Source: AM-0621 sp964386705 (GTDB taxonomy: Bacteria > Planctomycetota > Planctomycetia > Planctomycetales > Planctomycetaceae). Taken from it: 60,914 nucleotides of DNA. Made by a program: the position numbers and the translations under genes. Under the pieces are notes generated by a model that saw only the letters and a program-made list of their open reading frames with translations, did not search any database and had not been told where the DNA came from. Where the stretch lies: positions 1 through 60,914 of the forward strand of contig CAYLTY010000020.1 of the NCBI GenBank assembly GCA_964386705.1. Reading direction: 5' to 3'. Position 1 is the first letter of the stretch, and each line of letters opens with the position of its first letter. This document shows positions 1 to 7,895 of the stretch, piece by piece.

Positions 1-745
1 GCACGCTGACTTTCACTCGCTCATCAGCGGCTGTGATCCAGATCGTCACCGCGCCGCCGCCCGAAATGCCTGTCACGGCAATCTTCTCACCATCAACTTC
101 GGGACGACTCTGCAGGTAGTCGATCGCACGCATACCGTTCCAGCATTCGACACCCGCCGGAGTATAGCCGCGTGCCTGCCACCACCAGCGGTCGTGCTTG
201 TAAGTACCGTGATGGATGCCCGCGATCTCGCCCAACTGCAACGTGTCGATGATCAGACACACATAACCGTGTGTTGCGAACCACATGCCGTGATGCTGAA
301 ACGCGGTCTTGTTGCCATCGCGACCTTTACCGGAGTGGCCGCAGACATACAGCACAGCGGGCAACTTCTCACCGGCCTTCATTGTCTTGGGGCGATAAAG
401 GTTACCCGTCACGTACAGCTTTGGCCGGCTCTGAAAGTGCAGCTTCTCAATCACAAAGCCTTCATCACGTTCGATCGTGCCGGTGATCTTCGGCTCGAGC
501 GGCGTGCGCTCCGGCAGCGGCCACAGACCCAGCATCTCCAGATAGTCTTGCTTCAACTTCGGTTTCTGGCGTTCCCAGTCGCCTTTGGTCTGCACGCCGT
601 CGAGGAACTTGTCATCGAGTCGCAAGGCTTCATCGACCAGATAGTTTTCGATGATGCTTTGCCCCGTCACGGCGGGCTCGGCCGCAGCCGCGATGGTGAC
701 ACTCACGAGTCCCAGCAACACCACGCTCAACAGACGTCGCAACAT
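1..745 (-). CDS. Secreted alpha/beta hydrolase, acetyl-xylan-esterase-like (3' end cut by window)
   Basis: The minus-strand frame opens at ATG 745-743, with an AGGAG eight bases upstream, and runs off the window edge, so the C-terminus is missing. The first 22 or so residues form a signal peptide (MLRRLLSVVLLGL, then a small-residue cleavage region ending AAA). The mature part has the alpha/beta-hydrolase landmarks YVCGHSGKG (oxyanion region) and, close to the window edge, GISGGG, a GxSxG-type nucleophile elbow. The text around it (RAIDYLQSRPEVD) is typical of the acetyl xylan esterase / dienelactone hydrolase group that planctomycetes export in many copies. The acid and histidine of the triad lie outside the window. 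The substrate cannot be read from sequence; a carbohydrate ester is the family-based guess. Confidence 0.8.
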   Translation of the reverse strand, partial: MLRRLLSVVLLGLVSVTIAAAAEPAVTGQSIIENYLVDEALRLDDKFLDGVQTKGDWERQKPKLKQDYLEMLGLWPLPERTPLEPKITGTIERDEGFVIEKLHFQSRPKLYVTGNLYRPKTMKAGEKLPAVLYVCGHSGKGRDGNKTAFQHHGMWFATHGYVCLIIDTLQLGEIAGIHHGTYKHDRWWWQARGYTPAGVECWNGMRAIDYLQSRPEVDGEKIAVTGISGGGAVTIWITAADERVKVSV

Positions 746-814
746 GACGATGACTCCTGTTCCAGATTCCTGACGGTGCAGGCGGAGCTTGGTCAGGCTG
801 GGGCAGAGATGCAA

Positions 815-1903
815 CTACGCCGTCCGGTTACGCAGCATCTGCAACGTGGATTCCATGTCATCATGCAGCGGAGCTTCGAAGCCCATCGGCAACTGAGTAA
901 TCGGATGATTGAAGCTCAGCGTCGCAGCGTGCAGAGCATGACGCCGCATGGGTAAGTCCGGATCGAAGAACGCGGACTCCGCACGTTCTTCGTCTTCATC
1001 ATCCTCAACATCGAACCAGGCGGTAAACTCCTCACGTGAAGTCTCACCGGTCGGAGAGGTGCTGCACGCCACCGGCGAATCGGGTTCACGCCCCAGTGGA
1101 GTGCCATCCTTCAACTCGCCATGCGGTCCGTAAAACTCGTCGGCTAGCAGCGGATAGCCGAGTTCGGCGAAGTGAATGCGAATCTGATGATGTCGCCCCG
1201 TCACCGGCTTGGCTTCGACGAAGGTGTAATTGTCGAATCGCTCGATCACGCGAAACAAGGTTTTGGCGTGTCGCGGATCACGCGCGATCGGCTTCGCACA
1301 CATCAGATTGCACTTTAGATTTGGCACCAGCCCGATCGGGAAATCGATGCTGCCCGAATCTGGCTCCAGTCGACCGCACAAGATCGCGCGATAGCTCTTG
1401 TTGACCGTACGCAGCTCGAACTGCTTCGTCAGATTCCGGTGTGAAAGATGATCCTTCGGCAAGGCAATCACACCACTGGTCTGGCGATCGATCCGGTGAG
1501 CCATACCCGGCCGCAGCAGTCCTGGCAGTCCGGTCTGCTGATCGAGATGACGCTGCACCGCATTGATCAGCGTACCGGACTGATACTCACCACCCGGATG
1601 CGCGTTGACCCCCGGAGCCTTGTTGACGACCAGCAACCAGGCGTCCTCGTAGAGCACCTGCAGCGGCAGGTCTTCAGCGATCGTGCAGCGGTCCGGCGGG
1701 CAGATCAGCTTGAGCCGCACGACCTCGTTCGTCTTCAGCCGGTAGATCACATCGACCGGCACTTCGTTGACGCTCACGCAACCCGCCCGCAGCAAGCGGT
1801 GCAATTGATAGGGCGTGTAGTTACGCAGGTGCTTTTCGAGAAACGAGTCGATGCGCTTGCCGCGAAAGAGAGGCTCGACAACGAACTCAAGAACAGGCGG
1901 CAT
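815..1903 (-). CDS. RluA-family 23S/tRNA pseudouridine synthase with acidic insert
   Basis: A 362-residue protein when started at ATG 1903 (MPPVLEF), which gives the expected N-terminal S4 RNA-binding domain (about residues 8-70: RIDSFLEKHLRNYTPYQL). The longer upstream frame adds residues with no family resemblance. The catalytic motif HRIDRQTSG contains the invariant Asp at residue 139; most relatives read HRLDRxTSG, so Ile for Leu is a conservative change. Further blocks are YRAILCGRL, VTGRHHQIRIHF and the C-terminal HALHAATLSF. Between LLADEFYG and MRRHALHA lies an insert of roughly 50 residues rich in Asp and Glu (VEDDEDEERAE), where E. coli RluA/C/D have a short loop. The enzyme isomerises uridine to pseudouridine in structured RNA; which site is modified cannot be told. 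Confidence 0.9.
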   Translation of the reverse strand: MPPVLEFVVEPLFRGKRIDSFLEKHLRNYTPYQLHRLLRAGCVSVNEVPVDVIYRLKTNEVVRLKLICPPDRCTIAEDLPLQVLYEDAWLLVVNKAPGVNAHPGGEYQSGTLINAVQRHLDQQTGLPGLLRPGMAHRIDRQTSGVIALPKDHLSHRNLTKQFELRTVNKSYRAILCGRLEPDSGSIDFPIGLVPNLKCNLMCAKPIARDPRHAKTLFRVIERFDNYTFVEAKPVTGRHHQIRIHFAELGYPLLADEFYGPHGELKDGTPLGREPDSPVACSTSPTGETSREEFTAWFDVEDDEDEERAESAFFDPDLPMRRHALHAATLSFNHPITQLPMGFEAPLHDDMESTLQMLRNRTA

Positions 1904-2043
1904 GGTGCGACAGGGCAGAGGCAAATCAAAGGCGCGAACGTCCAACAGCGTTCGCAGGATCACGAACGATAAGCGATCCTCACGCTGCATGCCGCTCACT
2001 CAACAACCAGCGATCCCCTTGTTCGGAGTTTCGGCTCAAGCAG

Positions 2044-3384
2044 TCAGATGCGGAGGAAGAGCCGTTTACGATACAGCACCACGCAGATGCCCCACAGGAT
2101 GCATAGCCGAATAAAATTGTCGAGCACTGGCGCGTAGACCCAGCGGTCGGCATCGGTCCAACCGCTCAAGCCGAAACTCCAGCCGGCGATCTGATCAACG
2201 GTCCGGCAGAGCGTCTTGAAGGCATCCCCAATCCAGCCGCGGAAGAGTTGCGACATGCAGTACATGGCGATCGAATTGATCCCCACCACCGCCAGTGGAA
2301 ACACCGGCTTTTGCCAGCCTTTTATGTCCACGAACCAGTAGAAACCCGCCAACATCCAGAATGCCCAGCCAGCGCTGAACACCGCCCAGGTCGGCGACCA
2401 GATGCGTTTCACGGCCGGGCAGAGCGACCACGAGTGCTCATAGAACTGTTCCTGCAGTTCGAGCGGCAGCCACTGCGTCGGCCAGATGGTGGTGTCTGCC
2501 GCCATCGACAGGAAGAAGCAGACGAAGCCAGCTTTGATGAGCCATTTCAAACGGTCACGGTCGCTGCGATCGCTTCGCAGCACCACACCGGCCATGAGCC
2601 CGAAGATCATCGTCGCTATGGACGGAATGAAATTCAGCGTCTGATAACCGCCTTCGTTAAACCAGAAGGTTTGCGGTCGCGGGAACTTGTTGAGCAGCGT
2701 GCGGTCCACTTGAGCCGCCGCGTTCATGTGCTTGTTCCAGTGCGCTGCATGGCCCCGGAACTGGGACCACTCATAAGGCGGCACGGGCTTCGCCTTCTCC
2801 GCGTAGGACTTCACAATCTGCAGTTGAGTCTGAGTCGCCTCGACAGGATTAATCGGCTGATACGTGAACCAGGCCCCATATCCGATCAGAATCACTGCTG
2901 CGGACAGAGCCAACGCCTTCAGACTTCTGCCACTCAGCAGAAACAGGAAGACGTAGCCCAGGCCAATCTGAGACAACACATTCACGAAGGTGAAGTTGAT
3001 GCCCTTCGCCGTTGACGATGACAGCAGCACCCCCATCGCGATGAGTACGCAGGCTCGATAGATCGCGTGCAGAAACTGCCGGGCGGGATTCTCACCTTCA
3101 TCGACTCGACGCTGCATCGAGAACGGCAGCGCCACTCCCACCATGAACATGAACGACGGCTGAATCAGGTCCCAGAACGAACAGCCAGTCCACTGCACGT
3201 GATCGAACTGGTATGCCAGAGTGTCCCACAGAAATGTCCACGCGCTGCCCCAGGATTCGCCGGAGTGCTCATTGCGGACTAGTGGTGCCACTTTGGCAAA
3301 CGCCAGCCCGCTCGAGGCCATCGCCAGCATCACGAAGCCGCGATAAGCATCGAGCGACATCAACCGTTTGGGAGCTTTGTTCAT
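2044..3384 (-). CDS. Multispanning membrane protein, DUF5009 / heparan-alpha-glucosaminide N-acetyltransferase-like
   Basis: 446 residues with about ten hydrophobic segments. The N-terminus MSLDAYRGFVMLAM is the signature opening of the NagX/HGSNAT acyltransferase group (also annotated DUF5009), whose characterised members move an acetyl group across a membrane onto amino sugars. Other family-like pieces are the SFWDLIQPSFMFMVG segment and PTWAVFSAGW near the C-terminus. A long extracytoplasmic loop (about residues 180-250) is rich in charged and aromatic residues. It is transcribed in the same direction as the pseudouridine synthase gene 140 bases downstream, but nothing links the two functionally. 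The acetyl-transfer activity is a family inference and the acceptor is unknown. Confidence 0.8.
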   Translation of the reverse strand: MNKAPKRLMSLDAYRGFVMLAMASSGLAFAKVAPLVRNEHSGESWGSAWTFLWDTLAYQFDHVQWTGCSFWDLIQPSFMFMVGVALPFSMQRRVDEGENPARQFLHAIYRACVLIAMGVLLSSSTAKGINFTFVNVLSQIGLGYVFLFLLSGRSLKALALSAAVILIGYGAWFTYQPINPVEATQTQLQIVKSYAEKAKPVPPYEWSQFRGHAAHWNKHMNAAAQVDRTLLNKFPRPQTFWFNEGGYQTLNFIPSIATMIFGLMAGVVLRSDRSDRDRLKWLIKAGFVCFFLSMAADTTIWPTQWLPLELQEQFYEHSWSLCPAVKRIWSPTWAVFSAGWAFWMLAGFYWFVDIKGWQKPVFPLAVVGINSIAMYCMSQLFRGWIGDAFKTLCRTVDQIAGWSFGLSGWTDADRWVYAPVLDNFIRLCILWGICVVLYRKRLFLRI

Positions 3385-3655
3385 CGTCCACGTCTCTCTG
3401 CGAAACCCTGAAGGCTGAAGTTCCGCCAGTAACGAAAAAGGTCAGGCGCCCGATTTTTCGGATTTGGTCGGTTCAAAGCTATGCCAGAAGGGAAAAGTCC
3501 GGCCCGTTAACGCGGAAAAATCACGCGGCTCGGTGCCCGTTCAACAGCCACAACGATCACCGGCGTCAAAATCATACCGGCCGGGGGTAAAGGAGGTTTT
3601 TCACGGTCGCCCGCCATACACCCAACTCCAGAGTAGGCCGGTCGACAGTGACCGA

Positions 3656-5665
3656 TTAACGATTGAATTTCATGCGGGCAACTCGCGTCAGTCGTTCGTC
3701 AACTTCAGCAGGAGTTTCCGCTGTCAGGTTCACGGGGAACCAGCAGGGGCGCGAGATGCGAGTGTCGGGCAGCACCGGCAGACGCTGCAGTTTCGGCGGA
3801 GCGTTCTCTTCCGACACGCTGCCGTTGGCAGGCGTCACGTAGAGCTTGCGGTCGGTAAGCAGTCGGGCGATCGCGCTGGACGCGTCCGCATTCAGACCGA
3901 TCCACAAGATGATGTTTGGATCTGAACGCAGCGCGATACCAAACTCACCAGCCGTATCAACCACCGAAGCAAAGTCGCGCTGCAGACGGTCGAAAGGAAC
4001 ATCGCCACGCTCGACGACGTACTCATAAATCGCCGCTTGCAACTCGCCCTCAGCAGCGGCAACTCGCCAGCCGGAGTCGTCTTCTTCCTCTTCCTCCAGC
4101 AGGTTGAAGGCGCCACCGTCGATACCCGTCTTCTCGCGTTGCTCGGCTTCGAGCATCTGCAGCACCCGGCTGTCGGGAGTCGCGGCGCGGCAGCGTGGTC
4201 GTGCCCACTCGCGCAGCTGAAAGATCTTTTCTTCCATGGTCACAGACAGAGGCACCGTGTCTTCGACGGCACGCTGCAGGTCTTCATGCGTCGGTTGCGA
4301 TTCCCGATGAAACGCTTCAACCATCGCGGTCAGCACCGATTGTTCGATCTCAGCACCACTGTAGCCTTCTGTGCCTTCCGCCAGTTCCGTGAGATTGAAC
4401 TGTTCAGGATTGAGCCCTCGCTTCCGTAGATGGATCGCGAAGATCTGCTTGCGTTCGTGAAAGTTAGGCAAGTCGACAAAGAACAGTTCGTCGAAACGCC
4501 CGCGACGCAGCATTTCCGGCGGCAGGCCATTTACTGAGTTTGCAGTCGCGACGATGAACACCGTCGCGGGCTTCTCCTGCATCCAGGTGAGAAAGCGGCC
4601 CATCAGACGGATCATGGTCGAGTCGCTACCACCGCCCTCAGTGTCTACGCCCGCGAACCCTTTTTCGATTTCGTCGAGCCATAGCACCACTGGCGAAATC
4701 ATCTCGGTCAGTGTGAGCACGTCACGCAGGTTCTTTTCGGACTGGCCACGATCGGAACTCAACAGTGACGACACATCCAGTCTCACCAGCGGCAGGCTGA
4801 GCAGCCGCGCAATGGCACGAGAGGTCAAACTCTTACCGCAACCTTGCACACCGAGCAGCAGCAGGCCTTTCGGCGCAGGCACGCCCTTACGTTGCGCATC
4901 GAGACTGAAGGCATGCGAACGCTTCGCCAGCCACTCCTTAATTCCATCCAGACCGCCAATGTCGGAGACGCCCTCGGCCAGATCGTAGAACTCCAGAAAC
5001 TCGGAGCCTTGCACCATGTGCCGTTTTTCAGCGACCAGCAGCGCATAGACTTCGTCGTCTACTGCGTTGCGGCCGTTCAATGCCCGCGACAACGATTGAC
5101 GCGCCTGCCGCGCGGTCAGTCCCGCTACGGCTTTCAGCAGTTTCTCTTTCTGACTCGAGCTCAGTTTGATCGCTGGCTCGCCGCTGTGCTGCCGTTCGAT
5201 CATCAGCTCGCGCAGCTCGAGCTTCAGGTCATCAATTCCGGGGAGCGGCAGACCGATCTCAATGGTGTCTTTCCGGAGTTCCAGCGGAATGACGGGCTCA
5301 GGACTCATCAGCAGTAACGTCTTGTTTTCGTCCGCGAGGCTCGGCACCAGGTCGCGCAACCGCCGCACAACAATCGGGTCCTTCAGGAACGGATGAAAGT
5401 CCTTCAGCAGGAACACGTGGTCGCGCGGGTAGCGGCGCACGTGATCCAGAAAACTGGCCGGATCGCAATGCTCACCGTTCACATCGTCCAGCGGCGGGCA
5501 GGCTCCTTGCGTGGCCGTCCAGATGACGAGTCCGCGTTCCAGCGACATCGCCAGGCTCGCCAACTCCGTCTCCCAGCGGTCCTCCTCCCATGTCGCCAGA
5601 AACAACAGCGGGAACCGCGAGCTGATGCGTGTGCGAATGAGTTCAATCGTCGCTTGAGTTGACAT
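3656..5665 (-). CDS. AAA+ ATPase, Ycf46-like
   Basis: 669 residues from ATG 5665 (MSTQATIEL); an in-frame ATG 60 bases upstream adds a poorly matching stretch. The N-terminal half (about 1-250) resembles the helical pre-AAA region of Ycf46 proteins (SLERGLVIWTATQG, LKDFHPFL). The AAA core follows: Walker A GVQGCGKS (Lys278), Walker B VVLWLDEIEKGF, sensor ATANSVNGLPPEM and an arginine-finger segment RRGRFDELFFVDLP. The lid contains GYSGAEIEQSV. After the core, about 170 residues include a run of Glu/Asp (about residue 545) and an uncharacterised C-terminal domain longer than in cyanobacterial Ycf46. In cyanobacteria this family is linked to CO2 and photosynthesis regulation; its role in planctomycetes is unknown. 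No close partner gene is in the same run. Confidence 0.85.
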   Translation of the reverse strand: MSTQATIELIRTRISSRFPLLFLATWEEDRWETELASLAMSLERGLVIWTATQGACPPLDDVNGEHCDPASFLDHVRRYPRDHVFLLKDFHPFLKDPIVVRRLRDLVPSLADENKTLLLMSPEPVIPLELRKDTIEIGLPLPGIDDLKLELRELMIERQHSGEPAIKLSSSQKEKLLKAVAGLTARQARQSLSRALNGRNAVDDEVYALLVAEKRHMVQGSEFLEFYDLAEGVSDIGGLDGIKEWLAKRSHAFSLDAQRKGVPAPKGLLLLGVQGCGKSLTSRAIARLLSLPLVRLDVSSLLSSDRGQSEKNLRDVLTLTEMISPVVLWLDEIEKGFAGVDTEGGGSDSTMIRLMGRFLTWMQEKPATVFIVATANSVNGLPPEMLRRGRFDELFFVDLPNFHERKQIFAIHLRKRGLNPEQFNLTELAEGTEGYSGAEIEQSVLTAMVEAFHRESQPTHEDLQRAVEDTVPLSVTMEEKIFQLREWARPRCRAATPDSRVLQMLEAEQREKTGIDGGAFNLLEEEEEDDSGWRVAAAEGELQAAIYEYVVERGDVPFDRLQRDFASVVDTAGEFGIALRSDPNIILWIGLNADASSAIARLLTDRKLYVTPANGSVSEENAPPKLQRLPVLPDTRISRPCWFPVNLTAETPAEVDERLTRVARMKFNR

Positions 5666-5931
5666 GAATCCGAGGCCTAGTGAACCGACGGCAAAAGTCT
5701 TCAGCGGCAAGTCTGACAACGCCACCGCCGTGCCTGCGAGTGAGCAGCGACGGGAAACGCAGCGAATTCGACTCGCGATCTACCTGTTAAACAAGCCGTC
5801 GGCGGCTGTCGTCAAGCGGTTGATAACATTCGCTCGAAAAATGAGCTTCAAGCGGCGTTACATTCGGATTGAGATTCCGCTTGGCCCTTATCGGCTTTTC
5901 AACCCGCAACTCGCATTCGATGGATCGAACC

Positions 5932-6612
5932 ATGTCCGACGTAATTCTGCCGGCACAACTTGTTCAGCCACGCATCCCATTAGCGGTGAAGCTGGTGTAC
6001 TCGCTGTTTATGCTGATTCTGGTGCCCACGTACCTGATCAGCTACGGACCGACGAACTTCCTGTGGTTCTGCGACGTGGCGTTGATTGTCACGCTGATCG
6101 GCATCTGGACCGAATCGCCGCTGCTCATCAGCACGCAGGCGGTCGCGATCGTCGCCCCGCAGATGCTGTGGTGCGCCGACTTCGTGCTGTTCGGCCTGAC
6201 GGGCTCGTCGATCGCAGGCCTCGCGGACTACATGTTCGACCCGAAGATTACGCTATTCGCCCGAGGTCTCTCACTGTTCCACGGCTGGCTGCCGTTCCTG
6301 CTGCTCTATCTGGTCGTTCGTCTCGGTTATGACCGGCGGGCTCTGAAGTATCAGATCGCCTTGAGCTGGGCAGTGCTCATCGCCACCTACCTGCTGGTGC
6401 CCGGTCCAGATGGCCCGGCAGAGAACGTCAACAAGGTCCTCAAGCCCGCCGAGTGGGCAGCCACTTGGCCCTCAGTGGTTTGGCTGGGCTTCCTGTGCGC
6501 GGCTTATCCGACTCTGATCTACATCCCGTCCCATTTGGGCTTCAGCTGGGCTCAACGCCGAGGCTGGTTACCGCAGGTGGAACGCCCGGCGCTGCCATCA
6601 CAGGCGGTCTAG
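5932..6612 (+). CDS. Integral membrane protein of unknown function
   Basis: 226 residues from ATG 5932 (MSDVILPAQ); an alternative ATG lies at 5920. It contains about seven hydrophobic helices, with loops such as YGPTNFLWFCD and a conserved-looking FDPKITLFARGLSLFHGW. The combination of FLWFCD near the second helix and LFHGWLP in the middle recalls a membrane family common in planctomycetes and acidobacteria for which no function is established. The last 15 bases overlap the 3' end of the convergent hydrolase gene on the other strand, so neither gene leaves room for a separate terminator. No catalytic motif is visible. Confidence 0.75.
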   Translation: MSDVILPAQLVQPRIPLAVKLVYSLFMLILVPTYLISYGPTNFLWFCDVALIVTLIGIWTESPLLISTQAVAIVAPQMLWCADFVLFGLTGSSIAGLADYMFDPKITLFARGLSLFHGWLPFLLLYLVVRLGYDRRALKYQIALSWAVLIATYLLVPGPDGPAENVNKVLKPAEWAATWPSVVWLGFLCAAYPTLIYIPSHLGFSWAQRRGWLPQVERPALPSQAV

Positions 6613-7392
6613 GAAGTCACGAATCGCCTCGTTCGCAGCTTCGGGGTTTTCGAGCACCGACATGTGCCCGGCCGATGGGATCTCAACGAATCGAGCGTTC
6701 GGCATCGCCGCGGCAATCTCTCGCATTTCAGCTGGTGAGGAGATTTTGTCCTCGGCTCCCCCAAGCAGCAGGCTGGGAATGTCAATGCCGGGCAGCCACC
6801 CGCGCACGTCGGGCCGCTGAGCCATTCCGAGCAAAGCGGCAGCAATACCTTCAGCCTGGTTGTTGAGCATCATCTGTCGAGTAAACTGCACAATCTCATC
6901 GCGTTCTTCGATCGTCTTCCGCGCAAAGAGATTCGGCAGCATCGCGGCAGCGGCGGCATCCGGCCCCTTTTCGCGGACCAGTTTGGCCAGCCGCTGTCGG
7001 TTCTCGACGCCCTCGGTCGTGTCGGCGACCGCTCGCGTATCGCAGAGAACTAGACCCTTGAGTCGCTGGCGATACTTCCGAATGAACTGCCAAGCGACGT
7101 AACCACCCATCGACAACCCACACAGCACGATTGGCTGGTTGATGTCCAAGGCGTCCAGCAACCCGTTCACGTCGTCCGCGAACTGTTCCATCGTGACAAC
7201 GCCCGGCGTGACTTCGCTCATCCCGAACCCGCGCAGATCCGGAGCGACGATCCGGGCTTGAGCACTCAGCCCACTGAGTTGATCTCGCCACATGTGATGG
7301 TTCAGCGGAAACCCATGCAGACAAACCACCACAGTGCCTGAACCCGCCTCTTCGTAGCCCAAGCTGATGCCATTCACGGTCACGGTATGCAT
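6598..7392 (-). CDS. Alpha/beta hydrolase (esterase / haloperoxidase-like)
   Basis: 264 residues from ATG 7392 (MHTVTVNG). The upstream in-frame extension of 55 residues has no family resemblance and runs back toward the tRNA gene. It shows the full order of alpha/beta-hydrolase landmarks: oxyanion HGFPLNHHMW, strand DLRGFGMSE, nucleophile elbow CGLSMGG (Ser94), late acid region LLLGGAEDKISSP and the histidine in IPSAGHMSVLENPE. It is close to the 3-oxoadipate enol-lactonase / arylesterase subgroup by length and by the MxxFADDVNGLLDAL segment, but no pathway neighbours support a specific substrate. There is no signal peptide, so it is probably cytoplasmic. Confidence 0.85.
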   Translation of the reverse strand: MHTVTVNGISLGYEEAGSGTVVVCLHGFPLNHHMWRDQLSGLSAQARIVAPDLRGFGMSEVTPGVVTMEQFADDVNGLLDALDINQPIVLCGLSMGGYVAWQFIRKYRQRLKGLVLCDTRAVADTTEGVENRQRLAKLVREKGPDAAAAAMLPNLFARKTIEERDEIVQFTRQMMLNNQAEGIAAALLGMAQRPDVRGWLPGIDIPSLLLGGAEDKISSPAEMREIAAAMPNARFVEIPSAGHMSVLENPEAANEAIRDFLDRL

Positions 7393-7568
7393 GCGACGCC
7401 CTTTGTGATTGAACCCGGCCACGCCGAAAACGGCTGGCTTTGGTACCTGTCTGGTTAAAAAGTGACCTGTTTCCGAACCATTCAATTTCTCCCGCACCAT
7501 CCACTCTTGGCCGACCCTCGTTCCCCTGCTATCTTTCCGCCGCGACGCGTGACTCACGCGTCAGCGGA

Positions 7569-7639
7569 TGCCCCGTGGTGTAACGGTAGCACGACTGACT
7601 CTGGATCAGTTAGTTATGGTTCGAATCCATACGGGGCAA
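7569..7639 (+). tRNA. tRNA-Gln (anticodon CTG)
   Basis: The cloverleaf can be folded by hand. The acceptor stem is TGCCCCG (7569-7575) with CGGGGCA (7632-7638) and discriminator A 7639. The D stem is GTG/CAC, the anticodon stem ACTGA/TCAGT around loop CTCTGGA, and the T stem TATGG/CCATA around TTCGAAT. T33 precedes anticodon CTG (7601-7603), which reads CAG, so the tRNA is Gln. The 3' CCA is not encoded. The gene is isolated, between a hydrolase gene and the debranching enzyme gene, and nothing suggests an element integrated at its 3' end. Confidence 0.95.
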
Positions 7640-7895
7640 CTCTTCTGCAAACCGGCTGATTTGTAGCGAATCTGAATTCCATCAGCCGCCAAATCGCTCG
7701 AAACTGGTGCTTTCAGTTTCTGCCATGTCCAGCCAAAAGACAGGGGCTAACGGCAAACAATGTGCCATCAGTCATTCCCCCCTTGCGTGAACAAGCGAGC
7801 TGGGTAGCTTACAGAGCGACCCTCTTGGTGTCCGCAGCTTGCTGCCATGCTGCTCTTCTGTTCGTTGGCTCCCCAGAAGAGAACGGCGCCTGAGT
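7640..7895. other. Intergenic stretch with no recognised gene
   Basis: About 255 bases between the tRNA and the 3' end of the debranching-enzyme gene. I see no convincing coding frame, repeat or strong hairpin. Confidence 0.5.

Noticed and set aside
7569..7639. Integrative element using the tRNA-Gln 3' end
   Set aside because: No repeat of the tRNA 3' end and no integrase is visible on either side.
7462..7659. Open frame crossing the tRNA-Gln gene
   Set aside because: It reads through the cloverleaf of the tRNA gene, which is the real feature.
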